DNA of 64,000 nt from Roseicella sp. DB1501 (lineage in GTDB: Bacteria > Pseudomonadota > Alphaproteobacteria > Acetobacterales > Acetobacteraceae). The notes beneath the pieces were generated by a model, which was not told the origin of the DNA, made no database searches, and saw only the letters and a program-made list of their open reading frames with translations. The stretch's first letter is position 1. Every line of letters starts with the position of its first letter. Made by a program: the position numbers and the translations under genes. This document shows, piece by piece, positions 56,921-64,000 of this stretch. The stretch covers positions 124,001 through 188,000 of the forward strand of contig NZ_JABFHG010000006.1 of NCBI RefSeq assembly GCF_013112485.1, in the 5' to 3' direction.

Positions 56921-57022
56921 GAGCCCATGCCATTCATCCGGCTTCACGGCACATGCTCCAATGTGTTGTTCTCGGAGCATCTTCACCCGATCAGGTGGTT
57001 CCACCCGATCGGGACCTGCTCC
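56914..57022 (+). repeat. Dispersed hairpin repeat, family B copy 2
   Basis: About 109 bp, abutting and sharing its left end (CTTGAG) with family C copy 2. The hairpin is CCCGATCAGGTGG (56986-56998) / CCACCCGATCGGG (57001-57013). Compared with copy 1 at 42532-42638, stem bases differ but most pairing is kept. It ends CTGCTCCAT just before the ribosome site of the small gene at 57037. Confidence 0.8.
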
Positions 57023-57036
57023 ATGGGAGAGACGAT

Positions 57037-57459
57037 TTGGGCGAGGCGACCGACAGCAGGGCGGAAAGCGCGGCCTGGTTCGTGGTGATCGCCAACGGCA
57101 CCGATCCGAAGGCCAGCGTCGTCGCCGGCCTCGACGGGGTGCGGGAGGCGCTGATCCCCCTCGTGCTCGCCGGCCGGGCCGATCTCTCGCCGGACAGCCT
57201 GGCCGGCATGCTCGCCAGCCTTGAGGATCCAGCGCTCTGGGCGCCGCATGGCGCGGGCGACGGACGGCCCTACTGGCATCTCTGGGTGCCGCTGGAAGCC
57301 GGCTCGGTCTCCATCCAGCGGCTCACCGCCGCGCCGCCGCAGCTCGCGGCCGAGGCGGCGCAACGGGAGGCGGCGATCCTGCGCCGCTCGCTGCTCGAGG
57401 TGCATGAGGCGCTGCAGGCGCTGTCGCGCGACCTGAAGAACCAGCGCCTCACCTTCTGA
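57037..57459 (+). CDS. Conserved-looking hypothetical protein, TTG start
   Basis: A 140-aa soluble protein without a family I can name. AWFVVIANGTDPKASVVAGL and DGVREALIPLVLAGRADLSP are a compact alpha/beta region, WYH-like aromatic residues lie in RPYWHLWVPLEAGSVSIQRL, and the C-terminus is a long helix (REAAILRRSLLEVHEALQAL) ending LKNQRLTF. TTG 57037 is chosen because GGGAGAG at 57025-57031 is well placed; the frame is open back to 56953, but that section is inside the family B repeat. The ribosome site begins at the end of the repeat, so the repeat may carry the promoter. Function unknown. Confidence 0.6.
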   Translation: MGEATDSRAESAAWFVVIANGTDPKASVVAGLDGVREALIPLVLAGRADLSPDSLAGMLASLEDPALWAPHGAGDGRPYWHLWVPLEAGSVSIQRLTAAPPQLAAEAAQREAAILRRSLLEVHEALQALSRDLKNQRLTF

Positions 57460-57559
57460 CCGGCCGGCCGGCGCCACCCGTCGCACTTCGTCACCCTTCG
57501 CGCGGTATCGACGCCGCGCTGCGGGGTGCTATGCCGCGACGCAACGCCAACGGCATGGG

Positions 57560-57946
57560 ATGCCGACCTTGCGAGTCCCCTTCATCGCCCTCGCCCTCCT
57601 CGTCGCACCCCTGATGGCCCCGCTGGCATCGGCCAGGGCCGAGACCTGCAGCACCTCTACCCTCGTCTCGCCGACCTATGCCTTCGCCCGCTGGTGCGGC
57701 GAGTCGCCGGCCGAGGGCAGGCTGCGGCTCGGCCGGCGCGACGGCCGGCAGACGGAGTACGAGACGGTGCCGCTGGACGTCTTCCGCGAGGTCGTCCGCG
57801 TGCGGCATGTGGACCGCTACGTGGCGACGGAGATCCAGCCGCGCTTCGCGGCGCATGCCGCGGCGGGGGCGGCAACCCACCGGGCGCCCGCGGCTTGGCC
57901 GCACGCCGCCGCCCGCGGCCAGGATGCCCCGATGCCGCCTGGCTGA
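57560..57946 (+). CDS. Small secreted protein with KTSC-like domain
   Basis: A 128-aa protein with a signal peptide (VPFIALALLVAPLMAPLASA followed by RA-E, cleavage near residue 27). The mature part has two Cys (ETCSTS and RWCGESP) that may pair. A KTSC-like segment follows: RLRLGRRDGRQTEYETVP then LDVFREVVRVRHVDRYVATE, matching the pattern of strand, YxxVP, VF, then a final helix. KTSC domains are usually cytoplasmic or fused to RNA-related domains, so a secreted form is unusual. A 30-residue Ala/His/Pro tail ends the protein. The ribosome site is weak; a second ATG at 57555 is out of frame. Function unknown. Confidence 0.65.
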   Translation: MPTLRVPFIALALLVAPLMAPLASARAETCSTSTLVSPTYAFARWCGESPAEGRLRLGRRDGRQTEYETVPLDVFREVVRVRHVDRYVATEIQPRFAAHAAAGAATHRAPAAWPHAAARGQDAPMPPG

Positions 57947-58149
57947 GCGGCGGCTGCGCGGTCAAGCGGAGAGTTTTCCCCAGCCTCGTGGACATCCCGG
58001 TGGATATCTGGCGGACAACCGGCGCGAGCCACTGCCTGACCTGGGATTGTTAGAGCCTTCATCCTTTGTTCTCCTGCCCGCCCGTGACCCCGCCGGTGTG
58101 GCCGCGCCACCACAGGAGCGAGCATGGGTGCGAGCACGGGGGGAGGCGG

Positions 58150-59217
58150 TCAGCCCGGCGGCAGGATGCGCGCGGCGCGATAGCCGGCGACCTGGGCGAG
58201 GAACATCTCCCGGCTGTCGACGAAGCCGGTGAAGCCCGCCCGCCGCGCCGCGCTCATCGAGAGCATCACGTCGTAATCGAGGCCGAGGAAGAAGTCCGCG
58301 AAGTCCCAGCTCGCCACCTGGTCGAGCGGCAAAGCGAGCCCGTGCCGCGCCCGGATGCGCTCCCAGACCGGCGCCTTGTCGGCCATCCAGCGCGCCATCG
58401 GCAGCAGCCGCGGCCGGCCGGCCGGCAGGCCGAATTGCTCGGCCAGGACGGGCCAGAGATCGCACCAGCGGAAGCTGTCGCCATTCACCAGGTTGAAGGC
58501 GCGGTTGGCGCAGCGCGGCTCGTCCAGCATCCACAGCACGCCCTCGGCCAGCAGCGCCGCATCCGTCACCTCGAGCAGCGCGGTCCAGGCGCCGGGCTTG
58601 CCGGGGAAGTCGAAGGGCGCGCCGAGCTCGCGGCAGATCGCGGCATAGGCGCCGAGGGTCGAGACCATGTTGCGCGCGCGGCCGGGCGCGACGTCGCAGA
58701 CGAAATTCGGCCGGCTCGTGCTCCAGCTCCAGCCGCGCCCCGCTTGGCGCGCCGCCAGCAGGTCCTGCTGGTCGTAGTAGAAATTCGGCGGCATGTGCCG
58801 CGGGTCGTCCTCGCGCGCCGGCGTGCGGAAGGGGCCGAGATGCATGCCGTACCACTTGCCGCCCTGGATGACGTGGATATGCCGGAAGCGCGGCAGCGAA
58901 GCCTCGGCCGCGTCGAGCAGGTTGCGCAGCATGGCGAGGTTCGCCGGCACGTCTTCGACCCCCGTCTCGGCATGCGGCGCGCGCGAGGCATAGACGATGG
59001 CCGTGATGTCGGGCCGCGCGGCGAGGGCCGCGCGCAGCGCCGCCGCATCGGTCAGGTCGGCGGCCAGCCAGTCCGTTTCCCCCGCCGTCCCTCCCATTGG
59101 GCGCCGGCGCGACAGGCCGGTCACGGCGAGATCCGGCCGCGCCCTGGCCCGGTCCAGCAGCCGCGTCGCCGCCGCGCCGGTCGCGCCGGCGACCAGCAGG
59201 CCCTGCCTGTTGTCCAT
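58150..59217 (-). CDS. PRISE-type SDR reductase (progesterone 5-beta-reductase/iridoid synthase-like)
   Basis: A 355-aa extended short-chain dehydrogenase. The N-terminal dinucleotide motif is LLVAGATGAAATRLLDRA, then VTGLSRRRP. ADLTDAAALRAALAARPDIT and VQG-like IHVIQGGKWYGMHLGPF follow. The PRISE hallmark NFYYDQQDLLAARQAGRGWS has the catalytic Tyr shifted as in that family, with WSWSTSRPNFVCDVAPGRAR after it. These enzymes reduce enones with NADPH; the bacterial substrate is unknown. ATG 59217 has AGGGGAGGATGAC upstream, a good ribosome site. It is oriented with yjbQ, separated by 20 nt, so they are probably co-transcribed. Confidence 0.88.
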   Translation of the reverse strand: MDNRQGLLVAGATGAAATRLLDRARARPDLAVTGLSRRRPMGGTAGETDWLAADLTDAAALRAALAARPDITAIVYASRAPHAETGVEDVPANLAMLRNLLDAAEASLPRFRHIHVIQGGKWYGMHLGPFRTPAREDDPRHMPPNFYYDQQDLLAARQAGRGWSWSTSRPNFVCDVAPGRARNMVSTLGAYAAICRELGAPFDFPGKPGAWTALLEVTDAALLAEGVLWMLDEPRCANRAFNLVNGDSFRWCDLWPVLAEQFGLPAGRPRLLPMARWMADKAPVWERIRARHGLALPLDQVASWDFADFFLGLDYDVMLSMSAARRAGFTGFVDSREMFLAQVAGYRAARILPPG

Positions 59218-59237
59218 GACGTCATCCTCCCCTGGTT

Positions 59238-59696
59238 TCAGCCTTCCTCAGACCCGGCGGCGCCGAGGAGATGCAGCACGAGCTCGCGCCGGTGCGGGCG
59301 GATGCGGTGCTCGTACAGGTAGATCCCCTGCCAGGTGCCCAGCACCGGCCGCCCGCCGGCGACGGGGATGGAGAGCTGGGTCTGGGTCAGCGCCGCCCGG
59401 AGTTGCGCCGGCATGTCGTCCGGCCCCTCATCGGCATGCCGGTAGCGCGCCGCGCCGCCATCCGGGACCAGGCGGGCGAGGAAGGCCTCGAGATCGGCCT
59501 GCACCTCGGGCGAGGCATTTTCCTGCACCAGCAGCGAGGCGGAGGTGTGCCGGCACCAGATGGTCAGCAGCCCGGTCGCGAGGTCCTGTGCCGCGCACCA
59601 TCCGCAGACCTCGGCGCTGACATCGATCAGTCCGCGCCCGGCCGTGCCGACCACGATCCGGTGCAGCCGCTGTTCCACCCGCACCTCCTCCGGCAT
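59238..59696 (-). CDS. YjbQ family protein (UPF0047, secondary thiamine-phosphate synthase-like)
   Basis: A 152-aa protein of the widespread YjbQ family. GLLTIWCRHTSASLLVQENA has the conserved CxHTSAS motif. DMPAQLRAALTQTQLSIPVA and GRPVLGTWQGIYLYEHR have the second set of conserved residues. Some members complement thiamine-phosphate synthase mutants, but the true role is unsettled. ATG 59696 gives a start (MPEEVRVEQRLHRIVV) like family members; the frame is open to 59951 without similarity. It is followed by the PRISE reductase and divergent from the PRC-barrel gene, with 188 nt between. Confidence 0.92.
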   Translation of the reverse strand: MPEEVRVEQRLHRIVVGTAGRGLIDVSAEVCGWCAAQDLATGLLTIWCRHTSASLLVQENASPEVQADLEAFLARLVPDGGAARYRHADEGPDDMPAQLRAALTQTQLSIPVAGGRPVLGTWQGIYLYEHRIRPHRRELVLHLLGAAGSEEG

Positions 59697-59884
59697 GGTG
59701 CCGGCATGGGCCGCCCGATCGCCGAGTCGCGCCAGCTTCGACGGCCCTCGCCGCGGGGGCAAGCGGCGGCGGGGGGTCCGTTGCCGATCCTCATCGCTGA
59801 CGGGGCTTTGGCAGGTTGGGCCGTCGCCTGTCATGCTGGCGAGGCCGGAGCCGTCGCCAGCCGCCATTCCTCCCGGAGGACCAG

Positions 59885-60907
59885 ATGCACGCCGCAGAGA
59901 CAGGGCTGCCGCCTTCGCCGTGGCACGGGGCCCTGCCGCCGTCCCGCCCATCCTGGCCAGGCCCCGCGCCAGCCCCTCGGCTCGCTTTGCGCTGCCTCCT
60001 GGCCTGCCTGCCCTTATGCCTCCCCTTGGGCCTCCCCCTTTGGGCCGGCGCCGCCCGGGCGCAGGAGAAGCCGGCCGCGGAGAAGCCGGCGCCGCCCCCG
60101 GCCCAGCCGGAGCGGATCGAGAAGGGCGCGGTGCTGCGCCTGCTCGGGCGGGAGGTGAAGGGCACCGATGGCGAGACCGTCGCGCAGATCGTCAATGTCG
60201 TGATCGACCCGTCCTCGGGCGAGCCGCGCGCCGTCATCCTCGACTTCGGCGGCTTCCTCGGGGTCGGCAAGCGGCGCATCGCCGTGGCCTGGCGGGCGCT
60301 GAGCTTCGCCCCCGGCAGTGGCCAGGGCACCATCACCCTCACCCTCGACCGCGACCAGCTGAAGAACTTCCCGGACTACAAGCCGGACGGGCCGGTGATC
60401 GTCGCCACGCCGCCGCAGGACAGCCTCGGCCAGCCCGCCGGCGCGGCCCCGGCCTCCTCCGCGCCCTCCCCTGGAACCTCCCCGGCGCCGGCCGCCGGGG
60501 CCCCGCCCACGACACCGCCGGGCCAGGCGACGCCCGACGCGACGGCGCCGGCATCGCCCGCCGGCGCGCCCAGCCCGGCGCCGGAGCCGGCCGCTCCCGC
60601 CGCGCCGCCGCCCGCCGCCCCGCCGCCCGCCGCCCCGCCGCCTGCCGTCCCGGTACCGGCCGCGCCCGATGCCGCGCCGGGCCCGGCTGCCACGCCGCCG
60701 ACCACCCAGGCGCCGAGCACCCAGGCACCGGCGCCCGGCCCGGCGGCCCAGCCGCCCGCGGCCGCTGCGCCTTCCTCGCCCTCGGCGCCGCCCCTGCCCG
60801 GCGCGGCGCCGCACCCGCTGCCCGCCCCCGCGACGCCCGGCACCGGCCACGCCCCTGCGACGCCGGATCCGGCTGCATCGCCGCCTGCCCGCTCGGCGCC
60901 GAACTAG
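59885..60907 (+). CDS. Secreted PRC-barrel protein with long Pro/Ala tail
   Basis: A 340-aa protein. After a 30-residue variable leader comes a hydrophobic export signal (LLACLPLCLPLGLPLWAGAA, ending ARAQ). The PRC-barrel domain spans about residues 75-150 (LRLLGREVKGTDGETVAQIV, NVVIDPSSGEPRAVILDFGG, VGKRRIAVAWRALSF). The remaining 170 residues are a low-complexity Pro/Ala/Thr tail with APPPA repeats, probably an extended wall or envelope spacer. PRC-barrels occur in RNA-processing and photosynthetic proteins as well as in exported alphaproteobacterial proteins; the function here is unknown. ATG 59885 has GGAGG 5 nt upstream. An MFS gene begins 8 nt after the stop. Confidence 0.85.
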   Translation: MHAAETGLPPSPWHGALPPSRPSWPGPAPAPRLALRCLLACLPLCLPLGLPLWAGAARAQEKPAAEKPAPPPAQPERIEKGAVLRLLGREVKGTDGETVAQIVNVVIDPSSGEPRAVILDFGGFLGVGKRRIAVAWRALSFAPGSGQGTITLTLDRDQLKNFPDYKPDGPVIVATPPQDSLGQPAGAAPASSAPSPGTSPAPAAGAPPTTPPGQATPDATAPASPAGAPSPAPEPAAPAAPPPAAPPPAAPPPAVPVPAAPDAAPGPAATPPTTQAPSTQAPAPGPAAQPPAAAAPSSPSAPPLPGAAPHPLPAPATPGTGHAPATPDPAASPPARSAPN

Positions 60908-60915
60908 GCGTGGGC

Positions 60916-62271
60916 ATGCGGGGCAGGCGCAGCGCGCGCGCGCTGGACTGGCTGAACTTCTTCCTGGCCGAGGTCCAGACGGGCTTCGGGCCCTTCGTCG
61001 CCGTCTATCTCACCTCGCAGGAATGGACCGAGTTCGAGATCGGCCTTGCGCTGAGCGTCGGCACCCTCACCGCCATGCTGAGCCAGGTGCCGGCCGGGGC
61101 GCTGGTCGACGCCACCCGGCGCAAGCGGCTCGTCGCCTTCTCCGCCCTGCTCTCGCTGGCCCTCAGCGCCCTGATCTTCGCCGCCTGGCCCGATACCCTG
61201 CCCGTGCTCGGCGCCGAGGTGCTGCACGGCTTCGCCAGCTGCATCCTCAACCCGGCCGTGGCGGCGATCAGCCTCGCTTTGGTCGGCCAGGCGGCGCTCG
61301 GCGAGCGGCTGGGGCGCAACGCCCGCTACCGGGCCATCGGCAACGGCATCACCGCCGGGCTGATGGGGCTGGTCGGGACCTATCTCTCCGGCGCCGCGGT
61401 CTTCTGGCTCACCGCCATCCTCACCCTGCCGGCGATGTTCGCGCTGACCCGGATCCGCGCCGCCGACCTCGCGCCGCGCGAGGAGGAGATGCAGCACGCC
61501 GCCGCCGAATCCGGCTGGAAGGGGTTGCGCAACCTGGTGACCGATCGCGGCGTGCTCGTCTTCTCGGCCTGCTGCGCCCTCTTCGCCCTCTCCAACGCCG
61601 CCATGCTGCCGCTCGCCGGGGCCGAGGCGACGGCACGGGCCGGCCGGATGGCGAACCTCATCATCGCCGCCTGCATCGTCGTGCCGCAGCTCGTCACGGC
61701 GCTGATCTCGCCCTGGTTCGGGCGGCTCGCGGCGCAGCGCGGCCGCCGGCTGGTGCTGCTGCTCGGCCTCGGCGCGCTGCCGCTGCGCGGCCTGCTGCTG
61801 GCGCTGGTGGAGCACCCCTTCGCCCTGGTGCTGGTGCAGGCGCTGGACGGCATCAGCGCGACGGCCTTCGGCATCCTGCTGCCGCTGCTCGCCGCCGACC
61901 TGACGCGCGGCAGCAGGCTCTTCAACACCGGCATGGGCGTCTTCGGCCTGGCGAGCGGCATCGGCGCCACCGCCAGCACCACCGTCGCCGGCGCCCTCGC
62001 CGCGCATTACGGCACCGGCATCGCCTTCGCCGCCCTGGCCGGGGCGGGGCTGCTCGCCTTCGCCCTCGCCCTCCTCGCCATGCCCGAGACCCGGCCGGAG
62101 CTGCCGGAGGAGGCGCCCGAGATGCGCGACGGGGAGGCCGCTGCCGGGACGACGCCGGACGCCGCCCCGCCGGAGGACGACGCGGCGGCATGGCCGCGCC
62201 GGCCGGCCGCGCGCGGCAGGACCGTCGAGCCGGGCAGCGTCGGGCCGCAGGAGCCGGGCGACAGGGCGTGA
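60916..62271 (+). CDS. MFS transporter
   Basis: Major-facilitator protein of 451 aa with about 12 hydrophobic segments. NFFLAEVQTGFGPFVAVYLT is the first part, a pattern seen in sugar- or drug-type bacterial MFS proteins. SVGTLTAMLSQVPAGALVDA precedes RRKRLVAF (motif A-like). RYRAIGNGITAGLMGLVGTY is in the TM5 region, and FGILLPLLAADLTRGSRLFN is in the C-half. A 50-residue acidic/Pro-rich cytoplasmic tail follows (PEEAPEMRDGEAAAG). The substrate is unknown. ATG 60916 follows the PRC-barrel stop by 8 nt (a GTG at 60910 is the alternative), and its TGA overlaps the next transporter gene start. Confidence 0.88.
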   Translation: MRGRRSARALDWLNFFLAEVQTGFGPFVAVYLTSQEWTEFEIGLALSVGTLTAMLSQVPAGALVDATRRKRLVAFSALLSLALSALIFAAWPDTLPVLGAEVLHGFASCILNPAVAAISLALVGQAALGERLGRNARYRAIGNGITAGLMGLVGTYLSGAAVFWLTAILTLPAMFALTRIRAADLAPREEEMQHAAAESGWKGLRNLVTDRGVLVFSACCALFALSNAAMLPLAGAEATARAGRMANLIIAACIVVPQLVTALISPWFGRLAAQRGRRLVLLLGLGALPLRGLLLALVEHPFALVLVQALDGISATAFGILLPLLAADLTRGSRLFNTGMGVFGLASGIGATASTTVAGALAAHYGTGIAFAALAGAGLLAFALALLAMPETRPELPEEAPEMRDGEAAAGTTPDAAPPEDDAAAWPRRPAARGRTVEPGSVGPQEPGDRA

Positions 62272-63500
62272 CCCATCCCTTCCGGCGGCGCAGCCCGCCC
62301 ATCGCGCCGCCGACGGCCCGGCCGCGCTACCTGCTGCTCTTCGTCCTGCTCTTCCTCGGCTGGGGCGTCCTCAGCCCGCTGCTGCCGGTGGTGCTGGTCG
62401 AGCAGGGCGCCGCGCCCTCGCAGGTCGCGCTGCTGCTCGGCCTCGGCGTCGGCCTGCGGCTGGTGGTGATGCCGCTGGCCGGCGTGCTGGCCGACCGGCT
62501 CGGCGCGCCGCGGCAGGTGCTCGCCGCCGCCCTGCTCGGCGCGGCGCTCAGCGTGCTCGGCTATGCCTTCGCCTGTGGGCTGGGGCCGCTGCTGCTCGTC
62601 GGCGTCGCGCATGCCCTCGCCACGGCCCCGGTCGGGCCGCTGCCCGATGCGCTGGCGGTGCGGGAAGCGGCGAGGATCGAGGCGGGCCGGCCGCGGCTCA
62701 ATTACGGCATGGTGCGCGGCGCCGGCGCGGCCGCCTTCATCCTGGCCAATCTCGGCGCCGGCAAGGCGGCCGAGCTGGCCGGCACGCCGGGCATCGTGCT
62801 CTGGCTGAACGCCCTGTTCTTCGGCCTCGCCGCCTTCGCCGCGCTGGGCCTGCCGCGCCCCGCCGCAGCCACCCCCTTGGCCGAAGCCTCCCCAGCGCTG
62901 TCCGGGCGGGGCCGCCGCGCCATCGCCGCGGTGCTCGCCCTGCCGGGCTTCCGGCCGCTGCTGCTCGTCTCGGCGCTGATCCAGGGCAGCCACGCCTTCT
63001 ACATCAGCTATGCGGCGCTGAGCTGGCAGGCCGCCGGCCTCGGCCCCTTCGCCGTCAACGCCCTGTGGTCCCTCTCGGTCGTCGCCGAGGTGGCGGTGTT
63101 CTTCCTGTTCGGCCGCTGGCTGCTCGCCGGGCTGGGGCCCGGCGGCGTCTGCGCCCTCGCCGCCCTGGCCGGGGTGCTGCGCTGGTCGGTGCTCGCGCTC
63201 GACGGGCCGCTGCCGGCGATCGCCTTCTCCCAGCTCCTGCACGGGCTGACCTTCGCCGCGCAGCATCTGGCGGCGATGGCGATCCTGACACGGCTGGTGC
63301 CGGATCGGCTGGCGGCGACGGCGCAGTCGCTGCTGGCCTCGCTCGGCAACGGCCTCGCCACCGCGCTGCTGCTGCTCGTCTCCGGCCCGCTGCATGACTG
63401 GCTCGGGATCGGCGGCTTCTGGGCGATGGCGGCGCTCTGCGCCATCGCCCTGCCGCTCTGCTTCGGCCTCGGCGGCGCGGCGCGGGACCGGTCGCCGTGA
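62268..63500 (+). CDS. MFS transporter, 3-phenylpropionate/HcaT-like
   Basis: Major-facilitator protein of 410 aa with 12 predicted helices. LLLFVLLFLGWGVLSPLLPV and GVGLRLVVMPLAGVLADRLG resemble the HcaT/HsrA-like PPP branch of MFS. RLNYGMVRGAGAAAFILANL is the most diagnostic stretch, where RxxGxxGxxxF patterns are conserved. SHAFYISYAALSWQAAGLG and AEVAVFFLFGRWLLAGLG continue. The substrate could be an aromatic acid, but the branch is broad. GTG 62268 overlaps the previous stop (GTGA), and its own TGA overlaps the GTG of the next gene, so three membrane or redox genes are translationally coupled. Confidence 0.88.
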   Translation: MTHPFRRRSPPIAPPTARPRYLLLFVLLFLGWGVLSPLLPVVLVEQGAAPSQVALLLGLGVGLRLVVMPLAGVLADRLGAPRQVLAAALLGAALSVLGYAFACGLGPLLLVGVAHALATAPVGPLPDALAVREAARIEAGRPRLNYGMVRGAGAAAFILANLGAGKAAELAGTPGIVLWLNALFFGLAAFAALGLPRPAAATPLAEASPALSGRGRRAIAAVLALPGFRPLLLVSALIQGSHAFYISYAALSWQAAGLGPFAVNALWSLSVVAEVAVFFLFGRWLLAGLGPGGVCALAALAGVLRWSVLALDGPLPAIAFSQLLHGLTFAAQHLAAMAILTRLVPDRLAATAQSLLASLGNGLATALLLLVSGPLHDWLGIGGFWAMAALCAIALPLCFGLGGAARDRSP

Positions 63501-64000
63501 CCGATGCGCGGCACCTGCTGCTGGTCGGCGGCGGCCATGCGCATCTCGGCCTGCTGCATGGCCTCGCCCTGCGGCCCGAGCCGCGGCTGCGCGTCACCCT
63601 GCTGGCGGCGGAGACGGCGCCCCTCTATTCCGGCCGGCTGCCGGCGCTGCTCGCCGGCCTCTATCCGCCCGAGGCCTGCCGCATCGACCTGCGCCGCCTC
63701 GCCGCCGCGGCGGGGGCGCGGCTGCTGCCGGGGCGCGCCGTCAGCCTCGATGCCGGGATGCGCCGCCTGCTCTGCGCCGACGGGGCGATCCTGTCCTACG
63801 ACCTGCTCTCGCTCGATATCGGCTCGGTCGCGCGGCCGCCGCCGCCCGGCGGCGGCGAGGTGCTGCCGGTGCGGCCGATCGGCAGCCTGCCGGCGCGGCT
63901 GGGCGCGGCCCTGGCCGGCCTGCCGCCCGGGCCGGCGCGGCTGGCGGTGATCGGCGGCGGGGCGGCGGGCATCGAGCTGGCCTTCGCGCTGCGCCGCCGC
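63497..64000 (+). CDS. Ndh-like FAD/NAD-dependent oxidoreductase, partial at right edge
   Basis: The first 168 codons of a flavoprotein running off the window. The N-terminus TDARHLLLVGGGHAHLGLL is an FAD Rossmann motif. APLYSGRLPALLAGLYPPEA and [19 protein letters not shown] match the YSGMLPGLxAG pattern of the Ndh-like domain found alone or fused to selenophosphate synthetase (SelD). YDLLSLDIGSV and the second GGGAAGIELAFALRRR dinucleotide motif follow. Whether a SelD domain follows cannot be seen here. GTG 63497 overlaps the upstream MFS stop by 4 nt, implying co-translation. Confidence 0.85.
   Translation, partial: MTDARHLLLVGGGHAHLGLLHGLALRPEPRLRVTLLAAETAPLYSGRLPALLAGLYPPEACRIDLRRLAAAAGARLLPGRAVSLDAGMRRLLCADGAILSYDLLSLDIGSVARPPPPGGGEVLPVRPIGSLPARLGAALAGLPPGPARLAVIGGGAAGIELAFALRRR

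Overview
The window is a high-GC chromosomal segment from an alphaproteobacterium, most likely Acetobacteraceae (Roseomonas-like). This rests on the conserved housekeeping order aroA-cmk-rpsA-sppA-ihfB-lapA-pyrF-trpF-trpB-trpA-accD-folC, on two Bug-type tricarboxylate-transport receptors, on abundant GTG starts with GTGA/ATGA stop-start overlaps, and on the families of the accessory genes. No tRNA, rRNA, CRISPR array, complete insertion sequence or prophage was seen.

Layout. 1-9.8 kb: a Bug receptor (partial), a Bcr/CflA efflux pump, YqgE, a Prx5 peroxiredoxin, a DUF2125 protein, a ChaC-like cyclotransferase, then a leftward envelope cluster ftsE-ftsX-ydcF-plsC. A GC-poor segment with DnaA-box-like sites lies at 5.6-5.9 kb. 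9.9-13.5 kb: a 1187-residue RTX/FG-GAP protein flanked by AT-rich DNA. 13.8-26.8 kb: a long leftward housekeeping block (folate, fatty acid, tryptophan, pyrimidine, nucleoid, protease, ribosome, CMP kinase and shikimate genes), interrupted by a decayed oxalate-decarboxylase remnant and a small rightward lipoprotein gene. 26.9-31 kb: a TIGR02300 protein, recF and gyrB. 31-38 kb: a peroxiredoxin-ArsR-TauE operon, a duplicated-domain sulfite-oxidase-like protein with a probable frameshift, and two aldehyde dehydrogenases. 38.4-43.6 kb: a molybdenum cluster (DUF2325, modA, modB, a modE-like HTH protein, a flavin-binding protein and modD) that lacks modC. 43.7-64 kb: a mosaic of metabolic and accessory genes, including an EEP-nuclease/phospholipase-D pair, a four-carbon acid sugar kinase/PdxA2 pair, a LysR gene with a C-terminal frameshift, a PRISE reductase, YjbQ, a PRC-barrel protein, two MFS transporters and the start of an Ndh-like flavoprotein.

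The least expected content is intergenic. Three related families of hairpin-bearing dispersed repeats occur in eight copies. They share CT(A/G/T)GA-type ends and in one case abut as a mosaic. Two copies supply the stop codon of the neighbouring gene and one lies directly upstream of a start codon. Other signals worth testing are the possible DnaA-binding region, a ModE-like operator, an AT-rich palindrome before an aldehyde dehydrogenase gene, and two apparent single-base frameshifts. GC statements and family names come from reading the sequence; no database search was run.
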